Positions 10,655-23,410 of a stretch of DNA of 64,000 nucleotides are shown piece by piece. Position 1 is the stretch's first letter. Every line of letters begins with the position of its first letter. The notes beneath the pieces were generated by a model, which did no database searches, was not told the DNA's origin, and saw only the letters and a program-made list of their open reading frames with translations. Source of the stretch: Sophora flavescens (lineage: Eukaryota; Streptophyta; Magnoliopsida; Fabales; Fabaceae). The stretch covers positions 214,256,667-214,320,666 of the forward strand of contig CM061063.1 of NCBI GenBank assembly GCA_030762895.1, in the 5' to 3' direction. The position numbers and the translations under genes were made by a program.

Positions 10655-11467
10655 TCACTTCCACTTAGCATAGAACTTCTCATCACCCCACATCAACATT
10701 CTATTCAACGGAATCCTCACACCCCTCTCCTTCAAATGCAAATGCCTCGGCACGATTCTCTTCTCCAAACTAAACCCAAAATACTGCGGAAACCTATTCA
10801 ACTCCTCCACCTCCCTCTCCATCTCCTCCACCAAGTACTCAAACTTAGGCTTCAAATTACTCTCCACACCGTACCCAAACATCGCCGGCAACCTCGTACA
10901 CACATTCGCCGCTTCCTCGTACGAGAACCCAATCTCCTGCAGGAACCCCACCTTCACGCGCAGCTTCTCCACGCGCGTGTTCAACAGATGCGCGTTTTGG
11001 CTCGTGGGCTTGTTGAGGTCACGGAGCCCGACATGGTGGAGAAAGTGGAGCGTTGGTTTGAGACAGAGTTCCACGTCGGAGAGGAGGAGGTGGGGACAAC
11101 GGAGGATGAGGGCGCGTGATTGGTCGGGAGTTGCGAGGAGATTAAGGTAGAGGAAATCGAAGGTTGGGGTTATGTGTGTTGGGTCTACGAAGGTGGAGAA
11201 TAGGTCAGGGCAGTGAGATGCTATAAGAGGGAGATCTGAGTCGGTGAATGATTTTGATTTGAAGAAGTTGACGGTGGTCATGATGTGGTTCACGGCGTCA
11301 GGGAGAGGGAGTTTGTTGGGTTTGGTTTTTGGGTCGATTATGGTGAGAGTTTTGAGGTAACGGAGGTTTTCACGGTAGGTTGTTCTGAACTTGATATAAC
11401 GATATTGAGATTGAGAGTGTGAAGGAGAGGCATAAGAGAGTGTTGGAAGAAGCAGAGAATGGAGCAT
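10655..11467 (-). CDS. mTERF-family protein, small organellar type
   Basis: A single uninterrupted 270-residue frame on minus. mTERF proteins are helical-repeat nucleic-acid-binding proteins that act in plastid or mitochondrial gene expression (transcription termination, splicing, ribosome assembly). The N-terminal ~45 residues are Ser/Tyr/Arg-rich with few acids, consistent with an organelle transit peptide. The body shows repeated mTERF-type helices: SHCPDLFSTFVDPTHITPTF, LILRCPHLLLSDVELCLKPT, VCTRLPAMFGYGVESNLKPK, and a final EELNRFPQYFGFSLEKRIVP. Length and C-terminal wording resemble the short Arabidopsis mTERF10-12 group, but I cannot name the orthologue. The first ATG is used because the transit peptide follows at once. 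Codon use is orderly and GC-richer than the surroundings. It is the only clearly intact host gene here. Confidence 0.85.
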   Translation of the reverse strand: MLHSLLLPTLSYASPSHSQSQYRYIKFRTTYRENLRYLKTLTIIDPKTKPNKLPLPDAVNHIMTTVNFFKSKSFTDSDLPLIASHCPDLFSTFVDPTHITPTFDFLYLNLLATPDQSRALILRCPHLLLSDVELCLKPTLHFLHHVGLRDLNKPTSQNAHLLNTRVEKLRVKVGFLQEIGFSYEEAANVCTRLPAMFGYGVESNLKPKFEYLVEEMEREVEELNRFPQYFGFSLEKRIVPRHLHLKERGVRIPLNRMLMWGDEKFYAKWK

Positions 11468-12388
11468 TTCTGATTTGAGTTTAGCTTCTTAGCGAGAACG
11501 AAGAAGTGAATGAAGTGATAAGAACTCAGGAGTAGGAAATTTGGATAATCTCGTGGTTGGCTTGTTTGTCTTCCACGTGTGGGCTTCGAGTGCTTTTTTT
11601 ATTAGGATAAATTAGTTCTTAAATAAATTAATATGCAAGTCTACTGTCTATGTATTTTTTTAAATTTAAATACGTCTCTACAATTTAAAAATATAAATCA
11701 GTACATCCAATATATTAGATTTACAGACATCATGAAAACCGTCTAGAAAACCAATCAACTTACTTATACTTGGCATGATATTTTGATCAAATAATTTGTT
11801 TGGACCCAAAGTTAATCTAGTTGACTTTGATAGTGACCAAATGAGAGTTGGATCAACCCGATATGTTAATATAATGTATATTAACATTTTACCCTTAACA
11901 TATTACCAGAGACATCAATAACAAGAGCCCAGGAACGATGCGTGTTTGCACAAAGGTTTAAAAATAAATGAATGAATAAATAAATAAACTTAATTTTTAT
12001 TTGTACAATTTTATTATATAACCTTGCAAAAAAAAAAAACTGAAAACATTAACAAGCAAGCTCAACTAAACCAATCACAAGTGATCCTAGTCACTTCAAT
12101 TCAACCCTCCGTTGAATTCAATGCATCTCTCCACATCATAACAATATATCTCTTATATTAAGAAGCCGATTTAGCACTTACACAAGCAGTTAAGTCAAAG
12201 ATCCATAACAGGAAGCCTATCTCCTAGGGATAAATCTGTAATCCGAAATTCAAGAGACATGAGTGCATAGCTCAATCCTTAATAAAGCAAAGGTGACGGA
12301 TAAAAAAGATGAATTGCTAGGACAAACATAAATTGGTAAATAAAATATCACTTTTTGTGCCTTCGATTGGTCTCAAAACTCCACTTTC
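11468..12388. other. 5' flank of the mTERF gene and intergenic sequence
   Basis: Sequence just above the mTERF ATG (11468-11560) is its probable 5' UTR and promoter. I see no clear TATA box at a convincing distance. The remainder to 12388 is AT-rich with no coding signal; it should include the 3' UTR of the unknown minus-strand gene that ends at 12389. Confidence 0.5.
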
Positions 12389-14210
12389 TCAGTCATCATG
12401 AGTCTCTTCTGTTTTGTGCCTTTTGCGCTTCTTCTGGGAGTGGGGCAACTTAAGCTCTTTATGGAGCTGATTCAGAATCAGCTCATTGAAAGGCCCGGTG
12501 GAGATATGCACTAGTGACCTGTGAAGCGCCATTATCAGCAGAGTCAAACTTTGAGAGAATTTTCGCCGCTTTTGAAAGTGATATTTGTTTCGATGAAACA
12601 CAATTTCCAGAAACTATCTTCATCTTCCTCCTCTTTTTGGCCTTCACACATATAGCTAGAGTCAAGAAGCAATTTTCTGTCAGCAGAGCACACTCTTGAC
12701 TCTATTGCTTAAAAAAACTTCCAATGAGTTCAGACATCCATTGTTGCAGTACAATCGACCAAATGAAGAACTCCTCAAAATCACAACTGTGTAATTCACC
12801 AATAGCATTTGGCAAATTTCACCATGAACAACTCCATAAACAACTAAAAATAAATTCATTCACACAAAACAACATAAAAACAAAAGAAGCACGGGATGAG
12901 AGATTCTAATTCCTAATACACATTTTCTGATACCAATTGGTTGCTACCAAAAATATATGAAACCAAGCTTAATGATTAAAGTTAACAACCCACAAGCTTT
13001 TAATTCAAAATATCAACCAAACCAAATTGATAAGACTCAAGCACAGACCAAACAGGAATTAAAAGAGCACCTTATTTATTAAATTCAAACCCAACAAATG
13101 GCTATACATAGATAAGTAACAGAGACATTTGAGGAAGCAATAAAAACCCTAAACTCGAAACTCGAATGTAACAATCCCAATCTAAAGCTAAAAATCCCTA
13201 ATTTGCTAAGACAAATTAAATCCCTATATCCAATCTTATAAAACACCAAACAGGAAAGAAATAGAAGAAACGGCTCAAAGGGAATTAACCAAATAGTGCA
13301 CTCAAAGGGAAAAAAAAATAGCACATCCAATACAATCCTTTACTTTGGAAACAAAGATAAACAAGATTATTCAACATGTCACCTCACAAGTGTGATAACC
13401 AAACTAGACTTAGCAGTTTTAATTCTAAGGTGAGAGTTCAGTCAAGCATGTGTGAAACCAAGAAAGCGAGTTAACATTATTGACACACACAAACAAATCA
13501 ACAACTGCCAGTTAATAGGACAAGATGAGAACTCCATTTCAACACTCAAAAGGAAATCTAGCTTGTTCAAGACAACCACTGAATTATTATGATAAAACAG
13601 GTCATGAAAAAAAAACTGTCAAAGGTACACATGCAAAGATTCAAGCAGGTTCACATTCGAGTTCCAACAGAATTGCAACATACTACAAGTCATATCCCAT
13701 GCATGGCTGCATTACATTACCACAGAGGATAACTTAAATTCACTTCAACAATTGATAGAGAGAAAAACGTAGTTCAGATTTTTATCAAATCAAGCCTAAT
13801 GATCATTTGAAGAAATCTAACCTATAACACTTTATGTTCCTGTTAATGAATCATCAGCTCAGGTTTTTTATCAAACATGTAGTGTGCAAGCACACAAAAT
13901 AAATACACAAATTTGTATATATTATGGCAGCTCCGTACTATAAAATCATGAATATCAGTGAAGCAAAATATTCAGCTTAAAGATGAAAAAAGACCAAGCA
14001 AAACCAGATAATTAGGGAATCAAATAACTAGAGGCAATAGTACCAGCAAACAAAATTTAAAATTGAAAAATCCCTGTTAAACTCTAGCCAGTAGCCCATG
14101 ATCCCAAATGCAACCGCAGAGATACCAAAACAAGAGTAACAAAGAAGAGAAGAGTTACTTGGAGCGGTGCAGAGCACAAACGGTGTGCGCGCGTGGGAGA
14201 TGGAGGCCAT
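12389..14210 (-). pseudogene. Unrecognised plant gene or its remnant
   Basis: I do not recognise the function. The last exon starts after an acceptor (TGCTGACAG) near 12690 and encodes a basic, Lys-rich segment (AKKRRKMK) followed by QISLSKAAKILSKFDSADNG and, after a one-base frame change near 12495, FNELILNQLHKELKLPHSQK and a basic end at 12389. The basic stretches look like nuclear localisation signals. A possible first exon begins at ATG 14208-14210 (MASISHARTPFVLC) and reaches a GTAACT donor near 14158. The connecting exons are not evident, so linking the two is an inference. The frame change may be a mutation (pseudogene) or a missed intron edge. hAT-1 begins 71 bp upstream of the proposed ATG. 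Confidence 0.4.
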
Positions 14211-14599
14211 TGAAGAACAGAGTTAGGGACCCGGACGAGTGAGAGGTTATGGCCTATGAGGATGGATGAAGGGATGGGAGGTAGGGGCAGGAATAGGCCA
14301 GGTCAGGGCAAGCTTTAGTTAAATAGGCCTGGCCTGTTTCAAAAATGTAAAGCCTAAGCCTGATCTCTTACCTGACATAGGCTATTTTTAAGGTCTGACC
14401 CGACCTTTTAAAAATCTGGTCTGATCTGAAAGCCTACTTAAAGGCCTATTTCACATTAAGACTTTTAAATAGGTCAGGCCTACTACTAAATAGGCCAATA
14501 AGTCTATTATTTAACAGGCCAATAACTAAACGGGCTAAAAGGCCTGCCACTAGATAGGCCAATGAGCTAATATTCTAACAAGCATAGAATGAATAATTA

Positions 14600-15472
14600 C
14601 ATTGTAACTTGTAAATTCTATTTTTACCTCTATTTTTATTATCATACTAAACTAACCATAGTCATAAATTGCAATTAAAAAAAAAAAGTCATGCATACCG
14701 CAATTAAGGATTCTGACTTTTACAAAGCTAAAATAAAAAAACAAAAGGCTTGAAAAATTTAATATTTCTATTTCTTTGGGGTTGTCCATCATCATCATCG
14801 TGTCTACATAGCAAAAGTTATACTTCCTTAATATTTTCAGTTCACAGTCTAATGCACACTGATTGTGATCAGAAATTTGTTGGTATTCAGCACAAGTTGT
14901 GCACAGAACTAGCCAAAAAAGTCACAATACACACCAGCATAGAAATCTAATCTACTGAGTAAAATAGAACTAAGACAAAGATTGCAGTAAAAAAGACACA
15001 AAATTGACTCCTCCTAACCCACACCCAACGGCAGAGAGTAGCAAAACCATCCCCCCTCTATGTAGCAGCAAAAACCAGCTGCCCAATACCCTGAAGTATA
15101 TGAAAGTAACTCTAGCAACCGACCCACACACCAGAAAATTAATGCAATGATGGACATGGAGTATAAAATACCTGCAAAAGGAGAGAGGTGCCACAGAGGA
15201 GAGAGACGCTGCCAAGGAACGACATGCCGACGAGCGAAACGCGGACGAGGGAGTGGGCACTACTGGGAGAGACGAAGACGAGAGACTGACGAGGGAGAGG
15301 GAGAGAAAAAATTCAAAGCACAAGTGCGAGGGTCATGACGGCACAATTGAGTGGGATAGGGTTTCTTTGCAGCGTGAATAGGGTTTCTAGGATTAGGAAT
15401 TTAGGAATAAAATAATACTGTATCTTTTTAATCAAAGCTATCATTTTTATGAAAATAGGAATAATATATTAA

Positions 15473-15478
<6 letters not shown>
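14600..15478. other. hAT-1 interior, left part; possible captured gene 5' end
   Basis: The segment 14950-15420 is unlike the AT-rich surroundings. On minus it looks like a plant gene start: a CT-rich leader (about 15320-15260), a Ser-rich open frame (VVPTPSSAFRSSACRSLAAS), and a TTTTGCAG|GTATTT junction near 15175 that could be read as an exon edge. I cannot identify a gene. The rest of the segment is non-coding. Confidence 0.3.
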
Positions 15479-15511
<33 letters not shown>

Positions 15512-16376
15512 TAGTATAGTAACCCGTGTCATGCACGAGATATAGGTTGATTTTTGAACATTTTTTTTAGATTATTTGTAAAAAAAATTGTATGAAAAAT
15601 TATGTCCCAAAAATTATAACTATTTTATTTCAATCATGGATCACAAAACTTAGTAACTTTTAAGTTACTAATTACTATTATCTATTGTAAATAATTAATT
15701 GAAAAGCTTTTTATTTATCAACTCAATTCAAACACGAGAAATATAAATATGTATTATGGTTTAATAATTATATGGATATTAATAGATTTAAATTCTGAGA
15801 TTATTTCATTACATATAACTATGATTGGTTTAATTGTTTGTGGTATATCTATTTTTGCTTTTAGTTTATTATATTTTTATTTATGACAATAAATTAAAAA
15901 AGTATTAAAATTATAGTAAAGTATAAATTTCTTTTAACAATTCATTCACATATATGATTACAAGTAAAATATTCATCATCGTGTATTATGTGCGGTGTAA
16001 ATTTTTCTTATTATTTTCATGTAAATATCCATTCACATGTGTTATGTTTTATCTATAATTTTTATATTGATCAATTTATATAGATGTTATTTGGTAAAAG
16101 ATAATCAAAATTTGCTCAAATTAAAATATTTTCAATAAATTAATTAGGTGAGAAGATAATTGATAAGGAATAATGATTTGCCTAAAATTATTAGGATTTA
16201 AAATCCTGAATTTGTAAGGAGGGGTTGAAAAAACGAACATTTGAATTTCATTTGATTTTCTATAATGTAATTAAATCTAAATTAATTTGGTATAATAAAA
16301 TTCAAATTTACTTACATAATAAAAAATTATCATAAATTAATTATGAAGATAATAAATAAGAAAGATCTATCTTAAT

Positions 16377-19300
16377 CAAGGTTTACAAAACCGGACCGGC
16401 CATCGAACCGGTGAATGCAGCGGTTCAAGGTTCAATGGTCCAATCGACGTTGAACCGTGGTTGAACCGGTTATATATACTTCACTTACAAATGTCATAAC
16501 TCAACATATATAACATTCAAAATGACAAAACCAAATCAAATATGTCATCAAAGTCATCAAACCATAACATTTAAGTTCAACAAAAGTGGACAATGTTTAT
16601 TGGAAAGTGAAAACTAAATAACAGATACATCAAACATCATAATATTCATTGAGGTTGACTCCTTCATATTCAAACACGTCAGCCATAACATCTTCACTAA
16701 TTTGAGTAATATCTTCACCACCACCACCACTTTGAAGTTGAATCTCTATAGCATCAAGTTCTTCATCACCTAATTAAACAACAAACAAGTAGAAAAATAA
16801 AATTTCAACACTAAAATAATCAAGTTACATACAAAACATGTTCGATATAATTAAACATTAACCTTCGTTGCTTCTTGATGAATCACCAACTATTGGAATA
16901 GCACCACTATCATGATAAAGAACATTTTCAATCTCATCAATATCAAGTTCAGGAGAGGGTTCTTCATCAATCACCCAAAAATCAACTTCATCAATGGATT
17001 CATAATCAACGGGATCACGACATGCCTTCTTGTAGTGCACCCTATAACAAAACATTACAATAGCAAAAAGCAGAATTATTATGCTTTTCAAAAAAAACTA
17101 AAAGTAATGTTTCAACTTTTGACATAATGAAATTTGTATACCTATTCCTCAAACGCAAGTTATAAGTAACATAAACAATATCATTCAGTCTCTGATGTTC
17201 AAGTCTATTTCTTCTCTTTGTATGGATGCGTTCAAAGACACTCCAATTTCTCTCACACCCCGAAGAAGAACAAGTTTGGCTAAGAAGACGAATTACCAAC
17301 TTTTGCAATATTGGAGAACTACCCCCATACATTCTCCACCATTCATCTAGAAAACACATATTTAGTTAAATAAAACAAGAAATATGCATAACTATGTAAG
17401 TTTAAAACATTATTTAAAAATTAAAACTATAAATTGGTACTCACCAGGTTGTATCTCCTTTGCCACTTTAAGAGCACTTTCACGACTAAAAGATCCTTGT
17501 CTTTCACGATACACTTGCAACTCTTTAATGGCTTTGGCCACATCGGGACAAAAAGCTTGTATATCAAATAAATCAAGAAGTGCTTGCATGACCCTACTCT
17601 TATCACAATACTTGTCATCATAAATGAATGCGGGGTTTAAAAAGTATGCAGCTGCATGAAGATTGCGCTTCAAGTGCTTATCCCATCGAGTCTTAAGAAT
17701 ATCCGTGTATGGCTTATACAAGTTCTTTCTATGCTTAAACATTTCCTTTATTGCATTTTTTGCCCTTTGCATGCCCTCATAAACATAACCAATAGAAGGT
17801 TTTTCATCCTCATCTACAATTCTTAGTAATCTAATGATGGGAGCCATAAGTTTGGCAATCATAAAACATTCATTCCAAAATTTATTATCCAAAATGATAG
17901 CACTAACAGCTTTTCCTGCTGTACCCTTTGCTAACTTATGGCTAGTAAAGTGTTTGTCCACAACCAATGCTTGCAAATCATGCTTATGATCATGAATAAT
18001 TTTCAATGTGATAAAAGTAGTAGCAAATCGAGTCGTTCCTGGACGTACGATTTCCTTCCAACCTTCTCTTTTTCTTAGCCAAGATAAGAATACTATATGA
18101 TTGTACAGAAACACAGTTACCTTTGAAGCTTTTTTGGCAAGCTCTGCAACATGAGGCATACTAGCAATATCCTTCAAAAGGAGATTCAAGCAGTGGGCAG
18201 CACAAGGAGACCAAAAAATGGTTTCATATTTACCAATTTACCAGCAGCTACATAGTTAGATGCATTATCTGTCACTATATGAACAACATGTTCAACTCCA
18301 ACCCATTCAACAACTTCGGAAAACATATTGCACAAAGTCCCGACATCTTTCACAACATCTGATGAATCAATAGACTTCACAAATGCTATCCCTATGGAAT
18401 AATAAAGTAAAAAACTTATCAAATAAAAATTAAATGGACTATCAAGTTTATTAAGGAATCTCAAAATTTCACAAATGTTGTACCTTTAGGACAATAAACT
18501 AGAAAGTTTATCAACGTCCTTTGTCTTTGGTCAGTCCATCCATCAGCTGATTGTACATCCACTCTTAGCCCAATTGGCTCAATAACTTTGCACAAGCAAT
18601 TGACATTCTTTCTTGCAATCTCCCAACAAGTTAACCCGTAGATCATGATAAGACGAAACTTTATAACCGGGGCCAATAGCAGCAATTGCATCTGCAGCTT
18701 CTTGAAAATATGGTGACTTTGTTGCATAAAATGGAATGTTAGCATCAAAAAACCATCTAGCAATTGCCATCCCAGCTTTGTAACGTGCAGCCTTGCTAGA
18801 TATTACACTTTTTATAGTTGGTTGAGAGCCAGGAGTTGTCCTTGGGGCAAAAGAACCACCAATTTGAACATCACCTTTTCTTTTTCCTTTGTTGGGAGCA
18901 GAAACAGATGCAGTATTTGGGGAAGGTTGAACTTCTTGCACCTCCCCCTCATTACTACCATCATATGCATCATTGAGGTCGTTAGTCTTCTTTTTTTCTT
19001 TGATACCTTTCAATAACTCAATCATTTGGTGACGAACATCGTGAGGAACTTTCTTACAAGAGCTTATTTGACCAGATATACCCGCAAGATGGTGCTTCAT
19101 TCTGTTTATGCCTCCTCCTCTGTAACTTATTCCACAATGAATGCAAATGTACACATTAGTTCTCCCTTCTTTTCTAAATGCAAAATGCTCCCAAGCAGGA
19201 TCACTTTTCCCACGAAATGCAGTGGAGCCTTCTGCTGATTCACCATGTGATGATTGTGTATTAGGGGCATTGGTAGATAAATTAGGATTATTTTCTTCAT

Positions 19301-20396
19301 GAGCATTCCCACTTGGTAATTCCTACAATAGGAACATGTTCAGCGAAAAATTAAATTTTTTTTTGCAGCAAGTCAGCAACAAGCCAACAAGAAGAGTATA
19401 TTCCCATCAAATAAAACAAAACAAGAAAAAAAAGGAAAATCTATCTATTTCATAAATCTCCTATGGCTAGAAATAACATGGATGTTTCATTTCTCAAGTG
19501 GGTTTCTCTTGTTTGTTCTGTGGATTCATTGTTCAAAATGAAACTTCTAAGAATGACTTGGATTGGTTTAAGTTACAGATTGAGACAAGCCTTGTGATGC
19601 ATTATAGACTTTCCTGCCTATAATTATTCTGGCCATTTATTGTTCTAGAGAAAGAGTGCTTGACATATACTCACTTGGGGTTGGGGCCACACTCTATGAA
19701 TCATATTATCATTCTAGATTAGTTTAGTCATATACATATTCGGATATGTTTGTGGCATACCCAAAAATAATGGTAACGGTGGGTGAAGGAAAATGCATAG
19801 TGTGCAATCATCATTGAACAAGTATTTTTGGAGAATACAAAACTTGGAGAAGAAGAGTGACGTACCTGGTTCGAGTTCGACATTGGACTATTGGAGTAGG
19901 GAGAACTCGACCCGAGAACGCAGTAACCTCGCGCGGAGAACTCGACCGGAGAACGCAGGAACCTCGCATCGGAGACCTTAGCCGGAGAACGCAGAAACCT
20001 CGCCGAAGAACGCAGGGACGTGAGGCGAACTGGCGATGGCGAAGGCGAACAGAGAAGCAGAGGCAGCCAGGCAGGTTTGGTTTAGCAGAGGCAGGAAGGG
20101 TCGAACGTCGAAGAGGAAGAGATGAGTCTGAGATTGTGAAAGACTGAAACCCTTAAAATTTAGGGTTGGAAACGGCGTCGTTTTGGCTGTGGGGAATTTT
20201 TTTAAAAAAAACTGCACATTTCGAGAACCGGACCAGACCCGTCCGTAACCAGTTTTAGCCGGTTTAGCCGGTTTTTAACCGGTTCAACGGTTTTTTAACC
20301 GGTTCACCATAGGGCCGGTTTTGCCATCTGACCGGACCGGCCAAGGTCCCGGTTCCCAGTCGGACCGGCCGGTCCGGTCCGGTTTTTAAAACCTTG
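16377..20396 (-). mobile_element. hAT-2: complete hAT element with decayed transposase gene
   Basis: Terminal inverted repeats CAAGGTTTACAAAACCGGAC (left) and CAAGGTTTTAAAAACCGGAC (right, inverted) are followed by CCGGTT-rich subterminal sequence on both sides. An exact 8-bp target duplication ATCTTAAT sits at 16369-16376 and 20397-20404. Length is 4,020 bp. It encodes one BED-finger hAT transposase on minus. The GC-rich stretch 19860-20150 upstream of the gene is the probable promoter and leader region. Confidence 0.92.
16630..19331 (-). pseudogene. hAT transposase (BED finger, DUF659, hAT dimerisation)
   Basis: Minus strand, several exons. After an acceptor near 19332 comes a BED zinc finger (DPAWEHFAF, then YICIHCG and MKHHLAG). 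DUF659 follows with YHDLRVNLL, then SADGWTDQRQRTLINFLVYC. After an intron (about 18480 to 18380) comes GIAFVKSIDSSDVVKDVG and HIVTDNASNYVAAGK, then the hallmark SPCAAHCLNLLLKDI. The C-terminal dimerisation exon (17142-17350) has SQTCSSSGCERNWSVFERIH, and two acidic exons end at the TGA at 16630-16632. It is broken: one frame change lies near 18580 between the LVQSY and DVQSADGW segments, another near 18215 just before SPCAAHC. Exon order and intron positions are otherwise normal for the family. Confidence 0.85.
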
Positions 20397-21203
20397 ATCT
20401 TAATGTTGAAATTATTAATAAAGTATATTTCTTTTTCTTTGTATTTTTTGGTGCTTAAATATATAATTTTTTTTAGGAGGAATAAAATTATTTTATTTCA
20501 CCCGAACCCAAGGATCCTTCCAAACATTTAGAAGTATACTTTTAAAAAAGAAATTTATGCGTAAGCATGTTTTTATGTAATTATTCATTCCTATATTTTT
20601 TGTGTTTTTTCTCTTGCATGCATTTACGTGTAATATTTATGTTTGTTTATTCTATTCATTTTTTGTTATTTCTATATTGACATATTTATAGATATAAATT
20701 AACTAATAAAAGAAAATTCAAATTTACTCATATAAATAATCTTTACTAATTTAGTTATTAGGTGAGAGGATAATAAATACTAATTTTTCCTAGTAAAAAA
20801 AATACTAATTTGTCTAGAATTATTAAGACTTTGAATTTATATTTATATGGAGAAGGAGAAAAACAATCATAAAAATTTTTACATTATTTTTTGTCATGTG
20901 ATTAAATCTAAATTAATTAGTCATAAAATAAATATGTTTAGAATAAATGGAACTTGAAAAATTAGTTGGATGATGAGATAATAAGAAAGAAAGGAATACT
21001 AATCTGTCTAAAAATTATTCAGATTTTATATTTAAATTTTTAAAGGGATTTTAAATTTCAAATTCTCAAGAAAAAGATAAAAAAAAATGAATTTAATTTT
21101 CTATCACGTAATTAAAAGAAAACCTTCAAAAAAAATTTGGTGAGAAGATAATAACTGAGAAAGAAATATATTTATACAAAATTATTATCTTCTAATTTTC
21201 CAA

Positions 21204-21240
<37 letters not shown>

Positions 21241-21244
<4 letters not shown>

Positions 21245-21836
21245 CTTTTAGTAACAAAAATAATTTTGTAAACTCAAAAACATATAACATAAGAACAACC
21301 CATCTCAATACAGTTCATAAAAAAAACTCTCTCAACTTATCAAAAAAAGTTCTAAATTATTTTTAAAAAAAGTACTAAAATAATAAAGTGTGATTTTATC
21401 ATAGCAATACATAGTTAAATGCACTTGAGGAGAAGCGAACCCAAGAAATGAAGCTAAAATTAACGGAGCCAGTGGGAATGATAATATAAATAAAAATGAT
21501 GAGAAAGAAATTGTACCATAAAGTGTTAGAAGTGGGGATGAGGCACAAATTCCTCAATATGTTGTCACTACTAATGTCATGGTAGTTGCAGATGGAGCTT
21601 GTCAACACAATGTTCATGCTCTTGAAAACTTGAAGGACCTATTAAAAACAAACACTATATCAATATCACAATCAAAAGTACATTCAATTGGGAGTGATTC
21701 AATTGAGTTGGGCAAAGAAAAAGAATGGACAAAGAAAATGTATAGTTAGGAGGAGATGTGGAGTTGTGCCTCAGAGGATAAGTCTCTAAAAGATGAGGAA
21801 GGAACATCTGAAACAAACAAAAAAAAATGAGAGAAG
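21241..21836. other. Unassigned sequence before LTR A
   Basis: AT-rich sequence. From about 21570 a plus-strand stretch reads as a protein-like frame (VTTNVMVVADGACQHNVHAL, then acidic/Lys-rich sequence) with stops at 21747 and 21825. I do not recognise it; it may be a degraded gene fragment inside hAT-1. Confidence 0.3.
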
Positions 21837-23410
21837 TGTAACATCCCGATTTTTTCGTTTTCTAAGATCGGTATAAATATAGATAAACGTTTATATTTTT
21901 ATATGAAACTTAGAAAATGATTTTGGGAAAACCAAAGTCATATTCATATCATAATTATTTTTATAAGCATACGTGAAATTTTTGGTTGAAAATTCAGACG
22001 GAACCCGGTCTGCGTTTTTACTGACAGTAAGATTTTACTGATCAGAAAACCTAATTTTGACCCGAGAACGAAATGAATAGATTTTATATCTCATTTACAA
22101 CAAATATAGGTTATTCTGAAAATTTTCAAAATAATTAGGTTTTATACTCGATTCGGGCGTAAAACCTTAATCGGGAAACCGACGGAGTCGAAAACGGAAC
22201 TGCAGAGACATGTCAAGATATCGGGACAACGAGTCATACATGATGATGACTCATGGAGGATGAGTCACCAAGCATTTATGAGCATTAAATGCTAGTAATC
22301 ATGACTTTTAGGTGAAAAGACCAAAATACCCCTAAGCTTTCGCCGGTATTAACCAGACACATCTTTGCACTTTTAACCATTCATTTTACATGGTTTTAAA
22401 CCTCCCACATCTCCTCAAATTCATACATCCATATATACTTAACCATACCTATTTCGTCTTGCTTTCGTTTCATTATTTTCCTCTCAAAAACCGAAATTGG
22501 GTAAATGACGGAGCTGCGTACGGAATTTCCGGGAACCACTATCGGATAGGATCGGTGACTCATTGGTGAGTCACTATGTGTGGCCCAAAATCAGCCACAC
22601 CTCCATCAAATGTGAGCCACATATTATTAACCATGATTAGCCAAAATAACCTTAGTCAAGTTAACTATTAACTATGATTCATCATATATTAATTTGATAT
22701 TCACAAAACCCATTATTTGGACTCTAAGGAATTAAACAAAGCCTAAATCTAAGCCTATATAAAGTCTCAAAACCGCAGCTGCCCTCTCCCCACTTCTCGT
22801 CATCTTCCTCACCAAGTATTCTCCATTTTCTCTAAGTTACAAAACTCATAAGAACACCGAATCTCCACCGAAAATATGACCCTCTTCCTTTCTGAAACTC
22901 GAAAAACTCTCAACCTAAAAGTTGTTCCTCTTTCTCTCTTATTTCCAACAAGCTAAAGATAATCAAAAACGGATAATTATATTGGGAGGTATACTCAAAA
23001 TACTGAAACTGCCCAGAATTCTCAGCAACACACGAAATAGCAGAAAGAAGACCCTTTTAACCCCTGTTATGATCCGAACCAAATGAAACCTTAAACACCA
23101 AAGTTGTGCCTTTTCTTCTTATCTTTCTAACAAGCTAAAGTTTGTGATTTTTCTAGTGTGATATAAACTCACAATACCATCACACCCTCAAGCAGTCCAG
23201 TTTTCAACTTAGTGAAGGTTGATCATTTTCTTCATTTCTTCAATCTTCATGAGGTAAAAGCTCATCTCCTTGATCATCTAAGCTTTCATCTTCATGTATT
23301 TCTCATGTTTATGCCATGAATCATATTTTTCCATTCCTAGATCTAGAACTTTGAAAATTCATAGAAAATCATAGAAAAATCCTTTTAAAGTGAAACCAAT
23401 TTCTATGATC

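Larger units (their letters stand above)
15511..21210. repeat. Degenerate ~200-bp tandem array, interrupted by hAT-2
   Basis: Imperfect units share the order AGGTGAGAAGATAAT, CTAAAATTATTAGGATTT, a GA-rich block, then GTAATTAAATCTAAATTAAT. Units are recognisable near 16146, 16338, 20763, 20965 and 21142, about 175-205 bp apart once hAT-2 is removed. TA microsatellites bound the array (15479-15510 and about 21211-21240). The left edge, read on minus, ends in a small hairpin (CGTGCATGACACGGG) followed by TTACTATACTAG|T, which resembles a Helitron 3' end (CTAG before T). No matching TC start was found, so a Helitron call is tentative. Confidence 0.5.

Noticed and set aside
10736..11119. 127-codon plus frame rich in Leu/His/Arg
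   Set aside because: Antisense shadow of the mTERF gene; composition is the complement of its coding strand.
15479..15510. TA run as a possible origin or regulatory site
   Set aside because: Simple microsatellite; several similar runs occur (8272, 21211, 35744).
19793..20147. Arg/Glu-rich plus frames
   Set aside because: They lie in the GC-rich repetitive leader of hAT-2 (repeats of GAGAACGCAG) and show no domain.
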